From contig JAPLZR010000122.1 in assembly GCA_026394935.1 (NCBI GenBank), forward strand, positions 1-5,067: DNA of 5,067 nt, written 5' to 3'. Origin of the DNA: Candidatus Woesearchaeota archaeon. GTDB taxonomy: Archaea; Nanobdellota; Nanobdellia; Woesearchaeales; ARS49. The notes under the pieces are model-generated. The model searched no databases and was not told the origin of the DNA. It saw only the letters and a list, made by a program, of their open reading frames with translations. A program made the position numbers and the translations under genes. Below, piece by piece: positions 1 through 3,860 of the stretch (positions are counted from its first letter, which is position 1; each line of letters opens with the position of its first letter).

Positions 1-133
1 AATAGAAAAGCACATTAATATTCCAGCAAAGACGAATATGGCGATAAATGTCACAATAAACGTAAATGAAAACACATCACTCGGCCATTACGAAGGCGAA
101 CTGATAATGAAAGTATACAGAGGCAAAAAATGA
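1..133 (+). CDS. 3' end of a probable extracytoplasmic beta-sandwich protein (5' end outside window)
   Basis: An open frame entering from the left edge (first whole codon at base 2) gives 43 residues and stops at TGA 131-133. The sequence alternates hydrophobic and polar residues (INVTINVNENTSLGHYEGEL, then IMKVYRGKK). This resembles the last strands of an immunoglobulin-like or similar beta-sandwich domain, where a Gly-x-Tyr-x-Gly turn precedes the final strand. It ends in a short basic tail with no membrane segment in the visible part. Its stop overlaps the start of the next gene in an ATGA arrangement, so the two are probably translationally coupled and made together. Since the next product is secreted and membrane-anchored, an envelope role is likely, but this is inference. 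The family cannot be named from 43 residues. Confidence 0.7.
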   Translation, partial: IEKHINIPAKTNMAINVTINVNENTSLGHYEGELIMKVYRGKK

Positions 134-564
134 AGTATTGGTTATTATTGATAATTTTGTTATCAGTTATAGCGGAAGCTCAATATTATCCTCAAGACGC
201 CTCAGACAGCGCTACCATAAACATAAGAATAGGAGAAGAACCAACACCGCCCCAAAGGCAGGGAGGAGGAAGCGCGGCAAGCACATCATACAGCGGAGTC
301 AGCAGTGTATCAAAAAACTCAGTACAACAGCAGACACAGACAGCAGCGACAACAGCGCCGCCGCCAATAGAACAACCAGTTGAAGCCAGGGAAACATTCA
401 GGGAATACAATCCGGACCTGCAGTCAGGACAAATGCCTGCAAGCACAACAACCATGGAATATGCAAAAGTGCCATATTGGTTTGTCTGGCTGGCAGGAAT
501 AGCATTAATCTTCCTGATAGTTCTGCTGTGGAAACTGCACGAAAGAACAAGCAAGGCAAATTAA
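130..564 (+). CDS. Secreted single-pass protein: signal peptide, low-complexity stalk, C-terminal membrane anchor
   Basis: This 144-residue protein is not recognised as a named family. Residues 1-17 form a Sec-type signal peptide (a short basic start, then a Leu/Ile-rich core) with a plausible AEA|Q cleavage site at 17/18. Residues 20-35 are a short beta-like segment. Residues 37-110 are rich in Ser, Thr, Gln, Pro, Gly and Ala and look like a disordered stalk, possibly glycosylated. Residues about 115-134 (aromatic-rich start, then Ile/Leu/Val) form a transmembrane helix, followed by a short basic cytoplasmic tail, KLHERTSKAN. The topology is therefore most likely N-terminus outside, C-terminus inside. 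The ATG overlaps the upstream stop by four bases, and a weak Shine-Dalgarno AGAGG lies at 119-123, supporting this start. It is probably co-transcribed with the upstream beta-rich protein and could anchor it or act with it at the cell surface; this is inferred from context only. Confidence 0.85.
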   Translation: MKYWLLLIILLSVIAEAQYYPQDASDSATINIRIGEEPTPPQRQGGGSAASTSYSGVSSVSKNSVQQQTQTAATTAPPPIEQPVEARETFREYNPDLQSGQMPASTTTMEYAKVPYWFVWLAGIALIFLIVLLWKLHERTSKAN

Positions 565-587
565 TTCTCTACTGCAAACCCAAAATC

Positions 588-595
588 TTTAAATA
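588..595 (+). promoter_or_regulatory. TATA box for the lipoprotein gene
   Basis: TTTAAATA lies 24-31 bases before the ATG at 619, preceded by an A-rich stretch that could serve as a BRE. Archaeal transcription starts roughly 25 bases downstream of such a box, so the mRNA would begin at or next to the start codon (leaderless). No Shine-Dalgarno is seen before 619, which agrees with this. Confidence 0.7.
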
Positions 596-618
596 CTACA
601 AATAATAGTGAATGCGAT

Positions 619-1056
619 ATGAAAAAAGAACTGATAATAGCGGTAATGATTCTAATGCTATTAGTCGCCTGCGGTTCAAAAACCACAGGAAAAAGAGTGG
701 CAATACCAGACACAGCACCAAAGCTGACAGGACCAACAGGAGCAGTAGCAGGAATACCGACAAAAACAGCAGAGCCTGAAACAGGCAAAACAGCAGCAGA
801 AATGCTGAAAGAATTCCAAAACCCCGCACAAGACACAGTACAACCAGCCGGACCGAAAATCGGAAACTTCTATCCGCCAGTAACCACGACAGCAACAGGA
901 GCAGACGCACTAAAAGCAAAAACAGACGCTCTAATGAGACAAGCAGGCTACATTCCAAAAGTAGATGCAGCAACAGACACAGGAGCAAAATACCACAGCA
1001 GTGACGGAGACCTCACAAACCTGCCAGACAAGTACACAGACAGCTCAGGAGATTAA
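619..1056 (+). CDS. Small putative lipoprotein, mature part low-complexity
   Basis: The protein has 145 residues. It begins with a basic MKKE, a hydrophobic segment (residues 5-16) and a lipobox L15-V16-A17-C18 followed by Gly-Ser. This is the classic signal for lipid attachment at Cys18, the only cysteine in the protein. The mature part is rich in Thr, Ala, Pro, Lys and Gly with few large hydrophobic residues, so it is probably mostly disordered. A short amphipathic stretch (AAEMLKEFQNP) and a second around residues 96-112 may be helical. No enzymatic or binding domain is recognised. The gene has its own leaderless-type promoter and is separated from the upstream pair by 54 bases. Thr codons are almost all ACA (16 of 19, none ACT), showing strong A-ending preference. 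Location at the outer face of the cytoplasmic membrane is inferred from the lipobox; the function is unknown. Confidence 0.85.
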   Translation: MKKELIIAVMILMLLVACGSKTTGKRVAIPDTAPKLTGPTGAVAGIPTKTAEPETGKTAAEMLKEFQNPAQDTVQPAGPKIGNFYPPVTTTATGADALKAKTDALMRQAGYIPKVDAATDTGAKYHSSDGDLTNLPDKYTDSSGD

Positions 1057-1062
1057 TTCTTT

Positions 1063-1129
1063 CCGACGAACTCGTGCGACATAAGAGACTTAAGAGCACA
1101 GAGTGAGGAGTGTCAGTTGGCGAAGCCAA
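1063..1129. other. Structured intergenic element with nested inverted repeats
   Basis: Between two convergent genes lie several complementary segments. ACTCGTGC (1070-1077) can pair with GCAC-A-GAGT (1096-1104) around an inner TAAG-AGA-CTTA hairpin (1082-1092). A second hairpin TTGGC-GAA-GCCAA lies at 1117-1129. CCGAC (1063-1067) could alternatively pair with GTTGG (1116-1120), with one G-U wobble, to enclose the first structure. It could act as a 3' UTR structure or processing/termination signal for one or both flanking genes, or be a small dispersed repeat. There is no long T tract, so a simple archaeal U-tract terminator is not evident. Confidence 0.45.
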
Positions 1130-1133
1130 AGCA

Positions 1134-1400
1134 TTATTTCCTCAAGAAAACATCAACGTACTTCATAACATCTTCAGTTTTGTCTACATTTATAGAAACT
1201 TGAGAACCATAGTTTGTCAGTTTTATTTTCAGCAATCCTTCTTTAACCAATTCCACGATATTTTCCTTAACTCTGCCAATCAGGTCCTTCGGAAATCCTT
1301 TCTGCATATTCTCAACAGCAGTGTGACTATGCTCAAATTTGCCAGCACGCAAAAGTTTATGCAGCACCTTTCCTTTTATTTCATCATTAGACCAGAGCAT
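1134..1400 (-). CDS. Small winged-helix-like DNA-binding protein
   Basis: This 88-residue basic protein resembles short archaeal winged-helix proteins of the pattern 'HKLLR..K....HT...N..KGFPK...G.VK..I.ELVKEG.L..K.T.YG.QVS.N'. Here, residues 6-18 form helix 1, the HT motif and KGFPK loop lie at 26-38, residues 40-53 form the putative recognition helix, and the 57-71 strands end with the conserved-looking T-x-YG-x-QVSIN wing. The C-terminal helix spans about 74-87. The likely role is DNA binding and transcription control; targets cannot be told. The ATG at 1398-1400 is the first good start after the shared promoter. The gene diverges from a second wHTH gene with 63 bases between start codons, a layout typical of auto- or cross-regulated pairs. 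The alternative is a structural or RNA-binding winged-helix protein. The family resemblance is recalled from known archaeal proteins, not searched. Confidence 0.8.
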   Translation of the reverse strand: MLWSNDEIKGKVLHKLLRAGKFEHSHTAVENMQKGFPKDLIGRVKENIVELVKEGLLKIKLTNYGSQVSINVDKTEDVMKYVDVFLRK

Positions 1401-1428
1401 ATGTCTACCGAAACATACTTTGGAAGGT

Positions 1429-1444
1429 AAAGTTTATATACTTT
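1429..1444. promoter_or_regulatory. Shared, near-palindromic TATA region between two wHTH genes
   Basis: AAAGT-TTATAT-ACTTT has perfectly complementary five-base arms around a TATA core. Read on plus, TTTATATAC (1433-1441) is an excellent archaeal TATA box 23-31 bases before the ATG at 1464, giving a leaderless mRNA. Read on minus, GTATATAAA lies about 33-40 bases before the ATG ending at 1400, which would leave a leader of roughly 10 bases. A- and G-rich BRE-like bases flank both sides (GGTAAAG on plus, GCAAAAG on minus). An extra ACTTT sits at 1417-1421. Use in both directions is inferred. Confidence 0.65.
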
Positions 1445-1463
1445 TGCATTTTAAGATTAGAAA

Positions 1464-1787
1464 ATGGCAACAGACTCATTATTGATGAAATTAACAGGTG
1501 ATACACCACTGTTCAGAATCATCGACTTTCTAATAGAGAATAAAGGAATGGACTACACAAAAAAAGACATAATTGAAGGAGCAGAGATATCAAAGGCATC
1601 ACTCTTCAATTACTGGCCCGAACTGGAAAGGAACAAAATCGTGAAAGTGACGAGAAAGTTTGGGAAAACAAAACTTTACACGTTAAACACGGAAAATCCG
1701 ATAACCAAGAAAATTCTCGAGCTGGAATCAACGCTAATACGCCAGGCAATGCTGAATGCAAGAGAACAAGAAATCATTGCTGCATAA
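1464..1787 (+). CDS. Winged helix-turn-helix transcriptional regulator
   Basis: The 107-residue protein has the layout of a widespread archaeal wHTH family. Residues 14-26 (TPLFRIIDFLIEN) form helix 1. Residues 32-56 form the helix-turn-helix, with 'TKKDIIEGAEISKASLF' and recognition helix around 44-56 ('SKASLFNYWPELE'). The wing is at 60-75 (VKVTRKFGKTKLYTLN). The 'NTENPITKKILELE' segment and the C-terminal helix (78-103) probably mediate dimerisation. It most likely binds operator DNA as a dimer and controls its own promoter and that of the divergent gene; this is inference from layout. The start ATG at 1464 is supported by a TATA box 23-31 bases upstream. The 3' end overlaps the convergent Trm112-like gene by 14 bases. 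No ligand-binding domain is present, so any signal sensed is unknown. Confidence 0.9.
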   Translation: MATDSLLMKLTGDTPLFRIIDFLIENKGMDYTKKDIIEGAEISKASLFNYWPELERNKIVKVTRKFGKTKLYTLNTENPITKKILELESTLIRQAMLNAREQEIIAA

Positions 1788-1908
1788 AAACCGGAATCTT
1801 ATCCTTAACCTGATACGTCTTCCTGCACTTAGGACAATGCAAAGCGTTAATCATGCATATAAGTTTAGTACGGTCATCAGGACACACCAAGACGTCAAAA
1901 AGCTCCAT
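1774..1908 (-). CDS. Trm112/YcaR-like zinc-ribbon microprotein
   Basis: This 44-residue protein has the pattern of Trm112p-like/UPF0434 (YcaR) proteins: an N-terminal 'LFDVLVCPDD', a middle 'ALHCPKCRKTY' and the hallmark C-terminal 'VKDKIPVFM' (compare family 'IRDGIPVML'). Known Trm112 proteins activate and stabilise methyltransferases that modify tRNA, rRNA and release factors; a partner role here is inference. Cysteines are C9, C18, C25 and C28. The second knuckle CPKC is intact, but the first is CPDD, so zinc binding may be reduced or may use C18. The start at 1908 was chosen because upstream in-frame codons run into the divergent promoter and gene and encode a Leu-rich stretch unlike the family, and because a TATA core lies about 22-31 bases before this ATG. 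The stop overlaps the convergent wHTH gene by 14 bases. It is short even for this family (about 60 residues). Confidence 0.72.
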   Translation of the reverse strand: MELFDVLVCPDDRTKLICMINALHCPKCRKTYQVKDKIPVFMQQ

Positions 1909-1911
1909 AAC

Positions 1912-1924
1912 GTACTGTAAGTAC
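1912..1924. repeat. 13-bp inverted repeat, possible operator
   Basis: GTACT-GTA-AGTAC is a perfect five-base inverted repeat with a three-base spacer, 4-16 bases upstream of the Trm112-like ATG. It would overlap the expected transcription start of that gene, a usual place for an archaeal repressor to bind. No regulator is assigned, and chance occurrence in AT-rich intergenic DNA is possible. Confidence 0.35.
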
Positions 1925-1929
1925 ATACA

Positions 1930-1939
1930 AATTATATAG
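1930..1939. promoter_or_regulatory. Single TATA box serving two divergent genes
   Basis: AATTATATAG is the only strong TATA-like core in the 53-base gap. Its centre (about 1935) is 27 bases from the ATG at 1962 on plus and 27 bases from the first base of the minus-strand ATG at 1908. Read on minus it is CTATATAATT. Both spacings fit leaderless archaeal transcription, and no Shine-Dalgarno is seen before either start. Bidirectional use is inferred from this symmetry. Confidence 0.6.
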
Positions 1940-1961
1940 ATAACTGTTCTAGAAAACACAT

Positions 1962-2246
1962 ATGGAAGAAACAAAAGCAATAATTGGAATATTGGTAATA
2001 GCGGCAATTTCTATCACAGCATATTTCGTAATAGCATCGGGAAGCTCAGGAGCAGCAGTACAACCTATATACATGACCTGCTGCTGCAACATCCTCGCAC
2101 AAGACGGAATGCAAGTGCTTGTGCGCTCACAACTGCAAACATTCGCAAGCAGAACAGCGCCAGACTGCCAATCAGCGTGTGAATACAACTACGCGGGCCA
2201 AGGAAAAATATTCTCACAGGTGGGTACATGCGCAGAAAATCCGTGA
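1962..2246 (+). CDS. Cysteine-rich single-pass membrane protein (CCC-motif, shorter member)
   Basis: This 94-residue protein is not a named family. Residues 6-26 form a membrane helix that is an uncleaved anchor or signal peptide. The rest (27-94) is predicted to lie outside the cytoplasm. It carries six cysteines: a triple C40-C41-C42, a C69-x3-C73 pair and C90. An even number of cysteines in a small exported domain suggests disulfide bonds or metal/cluster binding. The gene is first in an operon: it has a TATA box 23-32 bases upstream, and its end overlaps the next gene by 19 bases. The next product has the same order of elements (membrane helix, CCC, C-x3-C, C), so the two are probably paralogues or partners. 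The divergent neighbour is the Trm112-like protein. The function is unknown; redox, metal handling or surface structure are all possible. Confidence 0.85.
   Translation: MEETKAIIGILVIAAISITAYFVIASGSSGAAVQPIYMTCCCNILAQDGMQVLVRSQLQTFASRTAPDCQSACEYNYAGQGKIFSQVGTCAENP
2218..2223 (+). promoter_or_regulatory. Shine-Dalgarno that fixes the start of the second Cys-rich gene
   Basis: AGGTGG lies four bases before the ATG at 2228, inside the end of the upstream gene. It matches the archaeal anti-Shine-Dalgarno target (GGAGGTGA). It favours ATG 2228 over the in-frame GTG at 2243, and it shows that an internal operon gene uses a Shine-Dalgarno whereas the first gene does not. Confidence 0.7.
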
Positions 2247-2707
2247 GTTATGAAAAGCTGGCAATGCCGGCATTCATAATAGCGGTAATAGTCGCAATAG
2301 TATTTTTCTATCTAATATACACAGGAAAAATAGGAATGAGCATCGGAGGAACGCGCTCCTACGCCTGCATACAACAAGGGTTATCGGCGGAAGAATGCGC
2401 TTCACTCCAAGTTGTACAAGCAAAACTGCAATACTGCTGCTGCAAAAAAGAAACACAACAAAGAGGAGACAGAGTAACAAGCACTCCAGTATCATTTGTA
2501 ATGAAAGGCTCAAGGATAGGCAACACAGAAATGATAGAAGAAGTCCAAGAATACTGCCAATTGTCAGACAATGAATGCATGTGCAAATACTTCTGTGAAA
2601 ACGTGCAGCCACAATCAGACATAACAACAACAATCTACCTTGGAGTAGGACAAAACCATTATGAAGCCTGCCAAGGAGAAGGATACGAAAGAGACATAAA
2701 CGAGTAA
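2228..2707 (+). CDS. Cysteine-rich single-pass membrane protein (CCC-motif, longer member)
   Basis: The protein has 159 residues. A basic N-terminus (MRRKSVSYEK) precedes a membrane helix at about 13-31, which places the remainder outside by the positive-inside rule. The exported part has ten cysteines: C47, C57, triple C70-C71-C72, C110, C117, C119-x3-C123 and C148. The CCC, C-x3-C and single C order matches the 94-residue protein upstream, so a duplication or a common family is likely, with an extra N-terminal C47/C57 pair and longer loops here. The start is set by the Shine-Dalgarno at 2218-2223, and the 19-base overlap with the upstream gene indicates coupled translation. No enzyme motif is recognised. 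Possible roles include a disulfide-stabilised surface module, metal binding, or a thiol relay with the upstream partner; none is shown by the sequence itself. Confidence 0.85.
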   Translation: MRRKSVSYEKLAMPAFIIAVIVAIVFFYLIYTGKIGMSIGGTRSYACIQQGLSAEECASLQVVQAKLQYCCCKKETQQRGDRVTSTPVSFVMKGSRIGNTEMIEEVQEYCQLSDNECMCKYFCENVQPQSDITTTIYLGVGQNHYEACQGEGYERDINE

Positions 2708-2726
2708 TCGTCGATTCTGAGAAACA

Positions 2727-2735
2727 TTTATATAC
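2727..2735 (+). promoter_or_regulatory. TATA box of the nucleotidyltransferase cassette
   Basis: TTTATATAC lies 22-30 bases before the ATG at 2757 and is preceded by GAAACA, a reasonable BRE. Spacing fits a leaderless transcript, and no Shine-Dalgarno is present before 2757. It would drive both the 164-residue gene and the overlapping nucleotidyltransferase. Confidence 0.75.
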
Positions 2736-2756
2736 GCTGTAAGCATATATTTACCT

Positions 2757-3251
2757 ATGGCCTTGCTTGAAATACCTACAGCTATTGGAAAACACAATCC
2801 CCTTTACAAAGGAAATGAAGACCCGTTCTTTACAGTACTTAGCATATTAAGAGAAAGAAATCAAGACCAACTAAACCGTGTATTTTCTGAAGATGATGCC
2901 AGACAGATTGGTGTTTTACCGGCTTTACTGCTTCATCCATCAGTTGATTTAAGCTTTATGGAGATTTTCATGAGAGAAAGTGGTCGTGCTTCTGAGCTGG
3001 GCAGGCTGGCACAAATAGCGATTCAGCAAGCAGACACTGATGTTCCGCCCGACCCACATTTCAATGACGCTTTTAGGAAGTTTAAGACATATTATTTCAA
3101 GGAAAGAAGACCCGCATTGGAGCGATTAGCCCGCGAAGGCGGACACTCGTTTGCAGATATGTCAATGAACGAGTTTGCCCATGCTTACAGCACTTACAGG
3201 CATTTTGTGTACAATGGATCAAAAACTTTTACTTTTTCTGGAAGAGCTTGA
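2757..3251 (+). CDS. Unrecognised soluble protein paired with a nucleotidyltransferase
   Basis: This 164-residue protein is not recognised. There is no signal peptide, membrane helix or cysteine. It appears mainly helical, with a charged region at 30-50 (RERNQDQLNRVFSEDDARQ), a hydrophobic segment at 52-70, and a C-terminal half with 'FRKFKTYYFKERRPALERLA' at about 105-124. The start ATG at 2757 is supported by a well-placed TATA box. Its last 38 bases overlap the following nucleotidyltransferase gene, so the two are likely expressed as a unit. In characterised AbiE and related systems, the toxin-like nucleotidyltransferase is preceded by an antitoxin gene, so this product could be the partner, though it shows no clear winged helix. 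Codons differ from the flanking membrane-protein genes: Thr is ACT in 4 of 7 cases, and GCT, GTT, GAT and CTT are common. This hints at separate origin. Its function is unknown. Confidence 0.8.
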   Translation: MALLEIPTAIGKHNPLYKGNEDPFFTVLSILRERNQDQLNRVFSEDDARQIGVLPALLLHPSVDLSFMEIFMRESGRASELGRLAQIAIQQADTDVPPDPHFNDAFRKFKTYYFKERRPALERLAREGGHSFADMSMNEFAHAYSTYRHFVYNGSKTFTFSGRA

Positions 3252-3738
3252 CGCTGCAGCAAGACACAAAGTGCCAATAGTCGCACTAGGCGGAAATGTA
3301 ATGGTCACCCTTGGATTAAGAAATTCAACAGCAGACATTGACGTTAATGCGTCGTCCCGCGATTCAAAACTTCTTGAACAAGTACAACGCGACGTACTAA
3401 TCAAATATGGAATACCTTCTCACGTTCTTTTAGACGGAAATTTCATCACGTTTGTGATATCTGATTATTGGCAAAGAGCAACTCCCTACGAAACCAAATC
3501 ATTAAAGAATGTGGAGCTAAGATTGTTGAATCTGAATGACGTCTTACTATGTAAATTAGACAGGGCTGAGAAAAGAGACCGCCAGGACATAGAAAAAATA
3601 ATGGAGAACGCACAGATAGACGTTAACGACCTTAAAAACCGGTTTGCGATGTACCTCCAACTCTACCGGTATGAAGACAGAAAACAAGCCTTTATCCAAA
3701 ACTGGGAAGCATTCTGCAATAAATACGGCATAAAATAG
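3214..3738 (+). CDS. DUF6036/AbiEii-like nucleotidyltransferase
   Basis: The 174-residue protein carries the signature of the minimal nucleotidyltransferases grouped as DUF6036 and AbiEii-like. It opens with an 'LLxFLEELD' helix. A strand then leads into G26-G27 and 'GLRNSTADID', with acidic D41 and D43 placed as the metal-binding pair and R36 before them. Further on is the typical 'LRLLNLNDVLLCKLDRAEKRDRQDIEKI' region (about 102-129), which in the family reads as a K-x2-R...KD.xDI segment. Related proteins transfer nucleotides to tRNA or proteins and often act as toxins. ATG 3214 was chosen because the protein then begins just before the family's first helix; TTG 3175 and ATG 3181 would add a tail unlike the family. 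The gene overlaps the upstream partner by 38 bases, without a good Shine-Dalgarno, so translation is probably coupled. Toxin activity is inferred only. Confidence 0.82.
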   Translation: MDQKLLLFLEELDAAARHKVPIVALGGNVMVTLGLRNSTADIDVNASSRDSKLLEQVQRDVLIKYGIPSHVLLDGNFITFVISDYWQRATPYETKSLKNVELRLLNLNDVLLCKLDRAEKRDRQDIEKIMENAQIDVNDLKNRFAMYLQLYRYEDRKQAFIQNWEAFCNKYGIK

Positions 3739-3764
3739 CACACACCGACGAAAACAACCGATAG

Positions 3765-3774
3765 CTTTATATAC
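3765..3774 (+). promoter_or_regulatory. Upstream TATA box of the TFB gene
   Basis: CTTTATATAC is the best consensus TATA box in the TFB upstream region. A start about 25 bases downstream (near 3798) would give a leader of roughly 65-70 bases before the ATG at 3866, in contrast to the leaderless neighbours. Two further TATA-like elements follow, so which one is used is open. Confidence 0.6.
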
Positions 3775-3785
3775 TACTTCTAACA

Positions 3786-3824
3786 CTTATATATAAGATT
3801 AATTGTGGTGGAAAATATATATTT
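3786..3824. promoter_or_regulatory. Two palindromic TATA-like elements in the TFB leader
   Basis: CTTATATATAAG (3786-3797) and AAATATATATTT (3813-3824) are perfect 12-base palindromes. As TATA boxes they would give starts near 3820 and 3845, and leaders of about 45 and 20 bases, all keeping the Shine-Dalgarno. Being palindromic, they do not themselves dictate direction. Multiple promoters or TFB/TBP self-regulation are possible; chance AT-rich sequence is the alternative. Confidence 0.4.
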
Positions 3825-3854
3825 GCTTTCTCCGACGAAGGGGATGGCGGCTTT

Positions 3855-3860
3855 AGGTGG
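3855..3860 (+). promoter_or_regulatory. Shine-Dalgarno that fixes the TFB start
   Basis: AGGTGG sits five bases before ATG 3866 and is complementary to the archaeal 16S rRNA tail. It is the same hexamer seen at 2218-2223. Using the in-frame GTG at 3857 as start would place the start inside this site, so ATG 3866 is preferred. Confidence 0.75.

Noticed and set aside
596..988. Long Leu-rich open frame on minus opposite the lipoprotein gene
   Set aside because: Its Leu/Val-rich composition is the expected complement of A-ending Ala, Thr and Lys codons; it has no family resemblance and no promoter.
1063..1129. tRNA or C/D-box guide RNA in the structured intergenic region
   Set aside because: There is no cloverleaf, no T-loop consensus, and no paired C (RTGATGA) and D (CTGA) boxes at suitable spacing.
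1110..1430. Plus-strand open frame opposite the 88-residue wHTH gene
   Set aside because: The minus-strand product has a coherent winged-helix pattern and promoter; the plus product is Phe/Asn-rich with no such support.
1909..2007. Longer N-terminus for the Trm112-like protein, starting at 2007
   Set aside because: It would run antisense through the divergent promoter and the start of the Cys-rich gene and adds a Leu-rich stretch not found in the family.
2274..2633. Minus-strand Leu/Cys-rich open frames opposite the second Cys-rich gene
   Set aside because: They are complements of a well-supported gene that has a Shine-Dalgarno, a membrane helix and a cysteine framework.
3175..3213. TTG 3175 or ATG 3181 as the nucleotidyltransferase start
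   Set aside because: The added residues do not look like the family, have no Shine-Dalgarno and lengthen the overlap with the upstream gene; ATG 3214 begins right before the first family helix.
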